From Methylobacterium sp. AMS5 (GTDB lineage Bacteria; Pseudomonadota; Alphaproteobacteria; Rhizobiales; Beijerinckiaceae), in NCBI RefSeq assembly GCF_001542815.1, contig NZ_CP006992.1:4779501-4843500 (forward strand): a stretch of DNA of 64,000 bases, read 5' to 3'. The translations under genes and the position numbers were made by a program. Positions within the stretch are counted from its first letter, which is position 1; every line of letters starts with the position of its first letter. Shown here piece by piece: positions 38,129 through 46,512 of this stretch. The notes under the pieces are model-generated. The model was not told the DNA's origin. It saw only the letters and a program-made list of their open reading frames with translations, and searched no databases.

Positions 38129-38862
38129 GCCCGCCTCACGACGTCGTTCGCCGTTCGGCATGAGCGCGCGGCGGTCCTTCCGTACGCGCAGGGTCGAGAT
38201 GAAAATTTTTGATTGAGGATCGCATCGTGGCGCACCTGTCCCTGAGGAGAGAGGTGGAACCGGTTCAGCCAGCCACGAAGGGCCCCGGTTCCTAAGCGCC
38301 TGAAGAGCAATCCCTCAGCGACCGGTCTGCACCGGCCGAGCTGCTCATCCGCATACGTCCACGAACCGGACTGTCGGATGCCGGAGGCAAGGGACGGGTC
38401 GGATCGGTGATCCGGGATGAGATGTCCCGAACAACCGTTCCGCCGCGCCAGCACAGGCCAACCCGGAGGATACATGCTGCATCAGCAGCATCGAGCTCTC
38501 GAACTGCTGGTCTCAGAAGGAGCAGCAGCCCACAGTCCCAGCCTGTTCGTTGCCGAGACCGTGCCTGGATTGCACGAAGTACGACGCGCATCAATCCGTT
38601 CTCGGCCGCCAGGATCGAGCTGCGGAGGCTTGTCCACAGCCGAGATTGGGGGCAGCACCTGCCGCGGATGGTGTCGTTTTGGGATTTGGATCGAAGCTCG
38701 CCAAAGAGGCTGAACGCGGTCCATGACCGCTCCCGGCTCCGTTTCGAGTTCGGCCCCTGGGATGTCGGCGTTGCGCTCGTTCTGTTTTAGATGGACTGAC
38801 CAAGTCGTGCGTTGCCGCGCAAATCCGTGATCACCGTCCGTAGCCAGGGCATGTGCGAAGAG
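38129..38862. other. Gene-free region upstream of the mobilization operon (possible oriT/promoter)
   Basis: About 730 bp between the first mobilization gene and an IS3-family element. A short A/T tract (AAAATTTTTGATTG near 38200-38215) lies close to the operon start and may be part of its promoter. oriT is commonly upstream of such operons, but I see no clear nic-flanking inverted repeat. Confidence 0.4.
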
Positions 38863-38924
38863 TGATCCTCCCCTGGTTTCGCGGACACCTCTGATACGCT
38901 CCTTGCGGGTGGGGAAGATGTTTG

Positions 38925-39251
38925 ATGGCGAAGACGAGACGCGAGTTCATCCACGAGTTCAAACGCGAGGCGGTGGCCCTGCTGGAAAGCAGCGGTCGGC
39001 CGCAGATGCAGATCGCGGCCGAGCTCGGGATCCAACCCTCGACGCTGAGACAGTGGCGCTCGGCGGTGATGTTTAGCTCCTCACCACCGCGGGCAGCAAG
39101 GTCGCCGGGAGCCGCGCCTGCGAGCCCGGTGGCGTCCCCCTCCGACCAGGCCGCTGAGATCGCCCATCTGCTGCGTGAACTCGACCGGACGCGCATGGAG
39201 CGCGACGTCCTACAAAAAGCGATCGGCATCTTCGCGCAGATGCCCAAGTGA
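38925..39251 (+). CDS. IS3-family transposase OrfA
   Basis: 108 residues with an N-terminal helix-turn-helix (FIHEFKREAVALLESSGRPQ, then IAAELGIQPSTLRQWR) and a C-terminal leucine-zipper-like end (EIAHLLRELDRTRMERDVLQ). It overlaps the start of orfB by 4 bp, as usual for IS3-type frameshift pairs. Intact, but its partner is broken, so the element is inactive unless helped in trans. Confidence 0.85.
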   Translation: MAKTRREFIHEFKREAVALLESSGRPQMQIAAELGIQPSTLRQWRSAVMFSSSPPRAARSPGAAPASPVASPSDQAAEIAHLLRELDRTRMERDVLQKAIGIFAQMPK

Positions 39252-40205
39252 CGTTCGCCTTCATCGAGCAGCATGCGAGCATCTGGCCAGTGCATCTCAT
39301 GTGCCGCGTGCTCGAAGTCTCCCCCAGCGGCTACTACGGCTGGCGGTCACGCCCCGAGAACACCCGGTCGGTGTCGAACCGTCAGCTCCTCGACGACGTC
39401 CGGCGCCTCCATGCCGAGCATCATAAGCGCTATGGCTCGCCTCGGGTGCATGCGACCCTGCGCGCGGAGGGCCGAACGGTCAGTCGTGGGCGAGTGGAGC
39501 GCCTGATGCGCCAGCATGGCATCCGTGTCCTGGCAGGGCGTCGGTTCCGACCCTGCACCACCGACAGCCGCCACAACCTGCCGATCGCACCCAATCTGCT
39601 GAAGCAGCTCTTCTCGGCCGCTCCGTTCTCACCACGGCCCAACACGGTTTGGTTGACTAAATAGAAGATCGCTATCTGAGCGGGTGCAGCGCCACGAATA
39701 TGCTCGCCCTGGTTTCATTCGCCAAGGTCCGCAACGTCGGTGGTCACTGATATCACCTACCGGCCCACCGGTGAGGGCTGGCTTTATCTGGCCGCCGTCC
39801 TCAATCTCGCCACCCGCAGAATCGTCGGCTAGTCCATGCGCGACCATATGAGGACCGAGCGGACGCAGGCCGCCCTGATGATGGCCGCCCAACGGCAACG
39901 ACCGCGGGCCGGCCTCATCTGCCACTCGGATCGCGGCAGCCAATATGCGGCTGAAGCCTACCGAAAGTAGCTTGCCGACATGAAGGCGACCCCCTCCATG
40001 AGCCGCACGGGCTGCTGTCAAGACAACGCCCCGATGGAGAGCTTCTTCCACCCCCTCAAGGTCGAACTCGTTCACCAACGACAATGGGCGACCCGGGACG
40101 AGGCCCGACGCGACCTGTTCGCCGACATTGAGGGCTACGACAATCGGAAGCGCATCCACTCGGCTCTGGTTACATCACACCCGAGCAAGCCGAACGGAAT
40201 GCAGG
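39248..40205 (+). pseudogene. IS3-family transposase OrfB, disrupted
   Basis: The first 136 residues are normal (HLMCRVLEVSPSGYYGWRSR, then NTVWL). An insertion of about 95 bp at about 39654-39747 then interrupts the first catalytic segment (expected WLADITY). After it, DITYRPTGEGWLYLAAVL resumes. In-frame TAG stops at 39830-39832 and 39968-39970 replace Trp and Gln codons, and a 1-nt loss near 40165 shifts the C-terminal YITPEQAERN out of frame. The DDE residues can still be traced (ICHSDRGSQY, NAPMESFF). Confidence 0.85.
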
Positions 40206-40322
40206 TCCCCCCCCCTGTCCGCGAAATCGGGGGAGAATCGTCTCCTCTCATTCGTCTTCAGCATGTGCTCGATCGCGTTCGTGACCAGCCGGACATTCGT
40301 CTCCAGTTGCTGTTGATCGGGG

Positions 40323-40856
40323 CTACCACATGCGAGCGGCGATCTCGCGTTCCTCGGCCCCAAGCACGTCGGCGTAGATGGCAGTGGTGGACAGGCTGGC
40401 ATGGCCGAGCCAACGCTGCAACAGGGTGAGCGGCACGCCCGAGCGCAGGGCGTGGACGCCGAAGGCATGGCGCAGGCCTTTGGGCGAGGCGGCCGATGCG
40501 CTCACGCCCGCTTCCCGCATCACCGTTTTGATACGCTGCCAGGCAGTGCTGCGCTTGAACGGCCACAGCCGCCGCTCGGACGCTTCGAGGTCGTGCACGA
40601 AGTCGAGGATGGCCATGACGCCTTCGGGCACGGGCACGTCGCGTACGATACCGGTTCGGCGCTTCTTCAGGCAGTGCAAGCTGACGATGCCGCCGGCTTG
40701 ATCGAGGTCGGCATGGGTGAGGGCCAGCGCCTCGGAGATGCGGCATCCGGTATAGGCTAGGATCAGGCAGAGGGTGAGGGTCTCGGGTGGCTGACGGGAT
40801 GCGGTCGCGATGAAGCGGGCCCGTTCGTCGGGGGTGAGATACTTGCGCCGACTCAT
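40323..40856 (-). CDS. Minimal tyrosine recombinase (catalytic domain only)
   Basis: 177 residues from ATG 40856. The catalytic domain is complete: Arg in TGCRISEAL, the KGLRHAFGVHAL box, LGHASLSTT and the nucleophile Tyr in AIYADV. The core-binding N-terminal domain of normal integrases is missing. Plasmid resolvase-like or Xer-like recombinases of this short type are known on alphaproteobacterial replicons. The frame is open upstream to 40964 but that part is Pro/Arg-rich without character. Two palindromic repeats lie 200-365 bp upstream and may be its sites. Confidence 0.75.
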   Translation of the reverse strand: MSRRKYLTPDERARFIATASRQPPETLTLCLILAYTGCRISEALALTHADLDQAGGIVSLHCLKKRRTGIVRDVPVPEGVMAILDFVHDLEASERRLWPFKRSTAWQRIKTVMREAGVSASAASPKGLRHAFGVHALRSGVPLTLLQRWLGHASLSTTAIYADVLGAEEREIAARMW

Positions 40857-41058
40857 GAGCGGTGTGGAGCGACATACCGGCGCGGCCGGGGAGGCGGGCT
40901 CGTTCCGAGATCCCTGGGCGGCCGGCGGGGCTCTGGGAAACATCCCGGCCGGGAAGCCGGCCACGGGCCCGGGACGGACGGCCTGACGAGCCGGAAGGAG
41001 CTGATGTGCGGGTCATGGCTGCGCGCCCCTGCACCTGATCGAGCCGGTGCTTGTGTGA

Positions 41059-41219
41059 CCAGAATTGCCAATTTTGTTCGGCGCCGCCCTCGGAGGCGCC
41101 TGATGCGCTCTATGGCGGGATGCAACGGCCGCGCTCGTACCGCAGCCCACCAGGCCTACGCAAGCAAAAAACGCGTTAAAAATCAAAGTATAACAGAATT
41201 GGAAATTCTGTTCGACGTC
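41059..41219. repeat. Two palindromic direct repeats upstream of the short recombinase
   Basis: Copies at 41059-41085 and 41193-41219 share the form CAGAATT-N3-AATTyTG followed by TTCGrCGyC. The second is a perfect 7-bp inverted repeat around GGA; the first has one mismatch around GCC. A GGCGCC-armed hairpin (about 41080-41100) follows the first, and an A/T-rich patch (41165-41205) precedes and enters the second. The layout fits a recombinase crossover/accessory site or an operator. Confidence 0.6.
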
Positions 41220-41340
41220 ATGATGCTTGTGTAGCGCCGGTCAGGGGCCGCGTAAAGATCAATGTGTGCCATCGCACGCGATTCTATGCTTTCGGCGACT
41301 GTCTCTGATCGCTGCGCCGGCCGCGCTCGCCGAGCCGCGC

Positions 41341-41490
41341 GTGATATCCAACGCAGTGCTAAGGCGTTGGTGAGCATGCGGTATTCGACGCGAGAAGATA
41401 TCCAACGCACCTGCTAGTGCGGTCTCCTCTCATGCAAAGCTGCTTCCCCGCGTTGGATATCACCGCGAGATGGATGGTGATGTCCAACGC
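41341..41490. repeat. Iteron-like cluster with core GATATCCAACGC
   Basis: Four copies: 41341-41354 (GTGATATCCAACGC), 41397-41408, 41450-41463 (inverted) and 41477-41490 (GTGATGTCCAACGC). A fifth identical copy is at 31567-31580, in front of the exonuclease-like genes. Spacing is irregular, about 53, 53 and 27 bp. With the A/T-rich patch at 41165-41205 this looks like a plasmid origin, partition site or multi-site operator. Confidence 0.65.
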
Positions 41491-41589
41491 GGGCGACCGA
41501 CATCGCACGACGCTGTCGTGGGATGACCGCTCCGGGGCCGCAACTGAGGTCGGTTTCGACGAGCCTCCGTTGGAGCGGCTGGCGCCGCG

Positions 41590-41688
41590 ATGAGGCGAGA
41601 GCCGACCCCTGAAAGCTTCGCCGTGTGCGTCGCCCTCGTCTTGGTCACCTACCTGTTCGCCATGATGGTTGGTGGCTGGCTCGGCTGA
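41590..41688 (+). CDS. Possible 32-residue membrane peptide
   Basis: ATG at 41590 opens a short frame with a polar head (MRREPTPESF) and one hydrophobic helix (AVCVALVLVTYLFAMMVGGW). No clear ribosome site. It lies between the iteron-like cluster and another single-TM frame. Reported because the hydrophobic helix and charged head are typical of small plasmid peptides, not because of a family match. Confidence 0.3.
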   Translation: MRREPTPESFAVCVALVLVTYLFAMMVGGWLG

Positions 41689-41724
41689 TCCCTGTCGTAC
41701 CCCTCAACCTGCAGATCCCAGCTC

Positions 41725-41973
41725 ATGTCCGAGAGCCGCCGCTCCTCTTCGCACCCTAGTCGGTTCCGGCAGCGGCTGCGTCGCGCTGCCGACCTGCTCC
41801 TGCCGAGCGAGCGCCTATCGGACCTCGCTGCCTGGGCCGTGTTGATGCTGCTGGCTGCCTTGTTGCTGCTGTTGGCCGTGCGAGAGATCCGCAATGGCGC
41901 GCTCACCGGCTGCCCAGGATACGATGGCGTCACGCACAAGCGGGAGGCTGAAGCGTTCTGTGAAGAGCCCTGA
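41725..41973 (+). CDS. Possible small single-TM protein
   Basis: 82 residues: Arg/Ser-rich basic head, a strong hydrophobic helix (LAAWAVLMLLAALLLLLAV, about residues 34-52), then a short C-terminal tail with two Cys (TGCPGYDG, AFCEEP). No ribosome site stands out and no family is recognised. Orientation matches the preceding tiny TM frame. Confidence 0.35.
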   Translation: MSESRRSSSHPSRFRQRLRRAADLLLPSERLSDLAAWAVLMLLAALLLLLAVREIRNGALTGCPGYDGVTHKREAEAFCEEP

Positions 41974-42653
41974 AGGTAACCAGCACCATTCTAAGAACTC
42001 GGAGATATTTGCCCTGCTTGCTGAACTAGGTCGAACATGCTCCCCTCGCCCCAGCAACGGCTTCGAAGCTCGTTGGAGGCAGTAGCGAGTGAAGTGAGCT
42101 GCTGACCCTTTGCAGACCTAGTGGCGGGCTGAATAAGGCGTCTGCTCCGAGCGGTGAAGCGGACCTTTTCAGGGCGGTCACGACATCAGCATGTTGTGGC
42201 CCATTTGCATGCGCTGCCAACGCAACTTTCGAGATCCACCAGATTCCGGTTCCCCCAAGCTGCGGCCGCCAGGACCAGAAAACGTACCTCGTCTCGGTAC
42301 GACCGTACCCGGAAACGGTACGGTCGTACCCATTCGCACGGCGCACGCGGTCGCGCCCGACCGAGCACAAAGCGTAACAAGTGGCGCAACGCGTTACGCG
42401 ACCTCCTCTAGGTCTACCGTTCAACTCGGGGACGTCGCCCCCTGGCCGAGGCGCCGGCCGCCCCCGGGATGCACTGACCTCCGAGTGGAGCGGCCCTCGC
42501 GCCCCGACGCCCTCGCCGCCTCGGGGAGTGTGCCGTCGGGGTCGCGGTTCGTCGGGACGTACCCGATCCGTCCCGCGCCTGGCCGAAGCTTCACGGCACC
42601 ACCGCCAACGCGGCGCGTTGTCGGGGGCGCCGCGAAGGGGGGCACGCCTGGAC
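41974..42653. other. Gene-free region with strong inverted repeats ahead of the defence block
   Basis: 680 bp. It holds a perfect 14-bp inverted repeat (42296-42330, listed separately) and, 40 bp further, GCGTAAC (42372-42378) paired with GTTACGC (42393-42399). It probably contains the promoter of the plus-strand defence genes. No supported gene. Confidence 0.5.
42296..42330. repeat. Perfect 14-bp inverted repeat with internal palindromes
   Basis: Arms GGTACGACCGTACC (42296-42309) and GGTACGGTCGTACC (42317-42330) around CGGAAAC. Each arm is itself a GGTAC-N4-GTACC palindrome, and a further CGTACC lies just upstream. This could be an operator for a dimeric regulator or a recombination site. 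As a terminator it would be odd, since no gene precedes it closely. Confidence 0.6.
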
Positions 42654-43568
42654 ATGGGGATACGAAGTTGGTCTCGCGCGACCGCCGCCAAGGGATGGGG
42701 CGGCGCGTGGCGATGGGCGCGCCGCTACGATTGGCGCCTCTGGACCCTGTTCCTGGCCATCCTGATCTGCCTCGCGCTGACCGGGTTGGTCTACTACGTG
42801 GTCGGCGTGCCGCCGCCGAACGACCATTGGGGCTCCGTGTTCGCGTCCTGGGTCGGCGGGGTGGCGCTGTTCCTGGTGGTCGGCGTGGCGTCGGCCATCA
42901 CCCAGGTCGCCAGGCCCGAGCTGGAATCGTTCGACACGCGCGCGCGCATCCTCTTTCGCAAGCAGAGCGGGCGGCACATCGACTACATCGTCGGGCGGGT
43001 GCAGCAGCTCCTCGAACATTACGCCGACACCACGCACCGGAAGGTGTCCATCAACGAGTTCCATGACGGGGAAGGCAAGTTCCTGGTCGCCGTCCAGACC
43101 GCCGTGTCGGTCCGAAGCTACATCGACGACGTGCGCTCGACCTACGGGTCGACGATCCAGTTCCGGAAGGTCACGGCACCGCCGCCCGGCCGAAGCAACC
43201 GCCTGGTCTTCGTCAGGGCGGACGGGAAGTCGCTCGGCGCGGGGACCGATTTCACCGACGCCATCGAGAGGCCGTTTGAGACGACCATCGAGGCCGGCTG
43301 TCCCTGCCTCGTGGAGAGCCGGGTCGAACTGTGGGTCGCCCACGGCACGGAACCCAACACCTACAGGCCGGCCCGCTACTCGCAGCAGGTGGTCCTTGAG
43401 ATCGAGAACAACCTGCATGACGGGCGAGGCATCGTCGTCACCTTCCACGACGCTGACGACCGCACCCACGAGGTCCGGATACCTTCCGGCGAAAGCCGCG
43501 TCGTGATAGAGGCGACGGACGCCCCGCCCCTCGAGCAGGTGTTCGACTTCAGGCTGTCGCACGCTTGA
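42654..43568 (+). CDS. Two-TM membrane protein of unknown function, defence-island neighbour
   Basis: 304 residues from ATG 42654 (GAAGGGGGG upstream; the frame is open to 42381 but Pro/Arg-rich). Two transmembrane helices near the N-terminus (LWTLFLAILICLALTGLVYY and WVGGVALFLVVGVASAIT) are followed by a cytosolic domain of about 200 residues with no motif I recognise. The layout of a short membrane anchor plus a soluble domain is common for membrane-acting effectors or sensors in defence loci. It precedes the ADP-ribosyltransferase-like gene by about 300 bp, same strand. Confidence 0.65.
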   Translation: MGIRSWSRATAAKGWGGAWRWARRYDWRLWTLFLAILICLALTGLVYYVVGVPPPNDHWGSVFASWVGGVALFLVVGVASAITQVARPELESFDTRARILFRKQSGRHIDYIVGRVQQLLEHYADTTHRKVSINEFHDGEGKFLVAVQTAVSVRSYIDDVRSTYGSTIQFRKVTAPPPGRSNRLVFVRADGKSLGAGTDFTDAIERPFETTIEAGCPCLVESRVELWVAHGTEPNTYRPARYSQQVVLEIENNLHDGRGIVVTFHDADDRTHEVRIPSGESRVVIEATDAPPLEQVFDFRLSHA

Positions 43569-43865
43569 CTCGTGCCGGGGGCAGCCATAGATTCTGGTAC
43601 GGAAGAGGGTTGAGCCATGACGCGTCCCGACGAAATCGGCATCTGACGAGGGCTTCAGCCCGAATCGACGGCATGCCCCCCGGCGAAGCGTTCGGACGGG
43701 CGGCAAGGCTTCCAAGCAAGGCGCGGTATGGACCGCGCCTTTTCCTTTTCAGGGCCATCGTCGCAAGGCACGTCGCACCGTCCCGTAAATGGCCGCGCCT
43801 CGACCCATGTCCACGTCGAGCGGCGGGCGGCGGCTCACCGCGCGCGACCTACGGCAAGGAACCGC

Positions 43866-44585
43866 ATGACCGGTTTGTTCACGCTCGAATTGGTGCAGGC
43901 CGTCAGCGACTGGCAGCGCGGACCGACCGAGAGGACCAAGATCGCCCGCGGCGAGCGCCTCAAGGCGCTGATGTTGACGTTGCCTGCCTATTTCCGGGAG
44001 TGCAACCAACTCTGCTTTCGGCAGGAGTGCCATCAGAAGGACAGGACCTTCCAGGTCCTGATCCAGAACAGTCTCCCGGAGACGATTGCCTCTTGGACGA
44101 CGAGCTTGGACGTAGCCAAGGGCTTCAAGGGCGGCGTCGTCTACGGAAACGATGACCGCTCGATCATCCTGAGCATCACGCCACCCAACGGGGCTGTCGT
44201 GGCCAACCTGGACCGGCTCTACCAGGAGCGGGAATTCCAGCAAGCGCTGGAAAAGTACGGCAGCCAGATCGACTATTTCCAGAACGGCGCCGGCAAATAC
44301 GGCAACACGCAAAAGGAGGTCGTGCTCGAACTCGGCTCTTTGAGTTCGACGCACATATACAGCTACGGAGGCTACTCCAGCACGTTGGATGACCTTGTGG
44401 GTGCGTTCGTGTTGGAACGAGGGCGGGAACCGGACGATGCGGAGAGATCTCATCTGTCCGGTCTTGCAGGCCAGCCATGGTGGCTGTCCGAGGAGGCGAC
44501 TTGGCGAATGCTACAGCGCGCCGTCTCCAGCTTCGAGGCCAAGATCGACGAACTGCTGGGCCGGCAAAGGAAGGGCGCACCATAG
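43866..44585 (+). CDS. Unknown protein with ADP-ribosyltransferase-like motifs
   Basis: 239 residues from ATG 43866 (AAGGAAC upstream). Three segments occur in the order and spacing of an R-S-E class ADP-ribosyltransferase fold: Arg52 in LCFRQE, WTTS (77-80) followed by LDVAKGF like the STS motif, and Gln149-Lys-Glu151 in TQKEVVLEL like the Q/E-x-E motif. Such enzymes use NAD+ to modify proteins or nucleic acids. This is motif reading by eye and could be wrong; the alternative is a plain unknown. It sits between a two-TM protein and two TIR proteins, which also act on NAD+. Confidence 0.45.
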   Translation: MTGLFTLELVQAVSDWQRGPTERTKIARGERLKALMLTLPAYFRECNQLCFRQECHQKDRTFQVLIQNSLPETIASWTTSLDVAKGFKGGVVYGNDDRSIILSITPPNGAVVANLDRLYQEREFQQALEKYGSQIDYFQNGAGKYGNTQKEVVLELGSLSSTHIYSYGGYSSTLDDLVGAFVLERGREPDDAERSHLSGLAGQPWWLSEEATWRMLQRAVSSFEAKIDELLGRQRKGAP

Positions 44586-44767
44586 GCGAGCTTTCCGCAC
44601 GTGGCGGGCCGTTTCCCTACCGTGTGCCTGACGCCTCGCGAGGCGGGCCGCCCGGAACCGGGAGGCCGTGACAAGCCACAGCGGCTCGTCGGGTCCGGTC
44701 GCCGGTTGAGTTCCCCTCCTCGCCGTCCGCACGAGGGGTGTCGCCGGCCAGGACCGGCGTCCGGCCG

Positions 44768-45034
44768 CTAGGCCGCCTCCTCGTCGCTCAGCGTCTTGCT
44801 GCCGGGCCAACGGTCGGTCGCAGCAAAGCGCCCGTCGTCGAGCTCCGTGAGCGGCCGGCCCTTGTCGATGCGGACGTTCAGTTTCTCCTTGAGCTTGGCC
44901 GGCCGGATGGTCTTGCCATCGCCGGCCTTGCCGTACCGACGGGTGGCCTCGACCCATCCGGACGGGAGCTTGTCCAAGATGTCCTCGACGGAGAGCGGGC
45001 CGGCCTCCAGCAGCAGGTCGTGGACCTCCGCCAC
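44768..45034 (-). CDS. Small hypothetical protein, possibly a truncated gene
   Basis: 88 residues with GTG start at 45034 (LLEAGPLSVEDILDKLPSGW resembles a winged-helix opening, then IRPAKLKEKLNVRIDKGRPL). An in-frame TGA lies only three codons upstream of the GTG, and the protein starts abruptly within a helix-like segment, so this could be the remnant of a longer gene. It runs opposite to its neighbours. Confidence 0.4.
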   Translation of the reverse strand: MAEVHDLLLEAGPLSVEDILDKLPSGWVEATRRYGKAGDGKTIRPAKLKEKLNVRIDKGRPLTELDDGRFAATDRWPGSKTLSDEEAA

Positions 45035-45491
45035 GAACAGCTTTCAGAACCGGGCTCCAGACAGCATCGGCGGCACGGGGTCGGCCGGCGCCGGCCGTGC
45101 ATGCGGCGGCTCCGGCGCGGGCTGCGGCGGCGCGGGTGGGCGACGCGGAGGCTGCGCTCGCCCTCGTTCGGCAGGGCGCCGAGGCGTCGGGGCAACCACG
45201 AGACTAACCTCCGGCCTCTGCGCCCCTCTCGGTCCCGGCGTCGGAAGGCGGAAGGGATGAGCTATGCTCGCGTCCGGCTTGAGGAGCCCCGACGACGAGG
45301 TCAAGCGCACCTGGACGGACCTGCAACGAGCGTGCCCCACGGTCGAGGCGGCGTATCCAAGTCATTGACAGGTCAGCAGTCGCCGACCTGGCCGGCGGTG
45401 CGTGGCGGGCGCTTCCATCCACAGATGGATTTGGAACAAAAGGGGTCCAGGCGCACTATTGTGAAGTTGGCCGAAGGGGGAGGCCCGAGCG
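45035..45491. other. Gene-free GC-rich stretch
   Basis: About 460 bp without a supported gene. The GC-repetitive part (45060-45200) yields only low-complexity Pro/Arg frames. The end probably holds the promoter of the zinc-ribbon/TIR pair; TTGTGAAG near 45460 is not diagnostic. Confidence 0.35.
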
Positions 45492-45653
45492 GTGCCAGTC
45501 AGCGTGCAGTACCGGTGTCTGAATTGCGGGCATCGCTTCGAGACCCAGGCGCTGACCGAGGAGGAAGCCCGCGAGGCCCGGCGCCGCAACCGGAGGCTCA
45601 GCGCCATCCACTGCCCGCTCTGCAACCGCACCGACATCCGGAGGGATTGGTAG
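45492..45653 (+). CDS. 53-residue zinc-ribbon protein
   Basis: GTG at 45492 opens a short frame with two CxxC knuckles (YRCLNCGH and HCPLCNRT) about 30 residues apart, joined by an Arg/Glu-rich helix (TEEEAREARRRNRRL). This is a classic zinc-ribbon layout. The stop is 2 bp before the ATG of the TIR gene, so the two are coupled. It may bind nucleic acid or act as a partner of the TIR protein. No exact family. Confidence 0.6.
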   Translation: MPVSVQYRCLNCGHRFETQALTEEEAREARRRNRRLSAIHCPLCNRTDIRRDW

Positions 45654-45655
45654 CC

Positions 45656-46396
45656 ATGGCGGCGCGGCGGATGGGCGGCATGTCCGCGAAGGCGCCGCGC
45701 ACAGGCGCCACGCCGGAGCCCCCCGCGCCCGTCAGGGTGTTCATCTCCTACAGCCATCGTGACGAGGCGGCACGCGGGCGCCTGGACGTCCACATGGCGC
45801 AGTTGAAGCGAGAGGGGGTCTCTGTCTTCTTCGACGGAGATATGATCGCGGGAACCGAGCTCGACCCGCGGATAAGGCGGGAGCTCAGGCTGGCGGGCAT
45901 CTTCGTCGCGCTCGCAAGCCCCGCCTACCTCCACTCTCGCTACTGCTTCGAGATCGAGTACGGCTACGCACTTCGCAAGGCGAGGCGCGGCAAGGTCCAT
46001 TTGGTGGTGGCTCTCGTCGAGGAGTGCCAGTGGCGGCACACGCGCATGGCCCGGTACAAGCTGCTGCCGAAGGACGGAAAGCCGGTCAGCAAGTGGCGCC
46101 CCTACGGCGAGGCGTTCGAGGACATCGTGAACGGGCTGCGCGGGGTCGTGAAGGCCGTCAGGGCGGAGCAGTTACCCCCGCCCGCCAAGCCTGAACGCAA
46201 GCCCAAGGCTGCCCCTGCCCCTGCCCCGAACAGGGCGGCCGCTGCGTCGCCGAAGGCGAAGCGGGTGCCTTCAAGCTCGGCCAAGGGGACGGCTAAGGGC
46301 GCAGCAGCGGCGACCCGCTCCGCCAAGCCGAAGGCGCCGGCGCGGAAGCCCGCGGCCAGGACCCGGCGTGGCCGGCCGGTGGGCCAACCTGCCTGA
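45656..46396 (+). CDS. TIR-domain protein with histone-H1-like tail
   Basis: 246 residues. Residues about 25-165 form a TIR domain: RVFISYSHRDEAA (box 1), VFFDGDMIAGTELDPRI, ASPAYLHSRYCFEIEYGYAL with the probable catalytic Glu101. Residues about 170-246 are an Ala/Lys/Pro-rich disordered tail like eukaryotic-type H1 or bacterial H1-like proteins, ending in TRRGRPVGQ, which resembles an AT-hook. Bacterial TIR domains cleave or cyclise NAD+ in defence. The tail suggests nucleic-acid or nucleoid association. ATG at 45656 follows the zinc-ribbon stop by 2 bp. Confidence 0.83.
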   Translation: MAARRMGGMSAKAPRTGATPEPPAPVRVFISYSHRDEAARGRLDVHMAQLKREGVSVFFDGDMIAGTELDPRIRRELRLAGIFVALASPAYLHSRYCFEIEYGYALRKARRGKVHLVVALVEECQWRHTRMARYKLLPKDGKPVSKWRPYGEAFEDIVNGLRGVVKAVRAEQLPPPAKPERKPKAAPAPAPNRAAAASPKAKRVPSSSAKGTAKGAAAATRSAKPKAPARKPAARTRRGRPVGQPA

Positions 46397-46512
46397 CGCT
46401 CGCCCGGGGGCCAGACAACAAGCGTCCAGGCTTCAGGAACATACGACGAACATTGACGTTCAAGCACCAATGCCCCCGCCGGCACGGTCCGGCGATGGGG
46501 TCAGGGGGCTCC

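Larger units (their letters stand above)
38863..40238 (+). mobile_element. Decayed IS3-family insertion sequence
   Basis: Imperfect terminal inverted repeats are visible: left TGATCCTCCCCTGGTTTCGC at 38863 and right, read on the minus strand from about 40238, GATTCTCCCCCGATTTCGCG. Both continue with GGACA. Inside are an intact orfA and a broken orfB. Length about 1.38 kb, longer than normal because of a small internal insertion. No clear target duplication. Confidence 0.8.

Noticed and set aside
38482..38790. Short open frames in the gap between the mobilization operon and the IS3 element
   Set aside because: They overlap on both strands, lack ribosome sites and encode low-complexity sequence.
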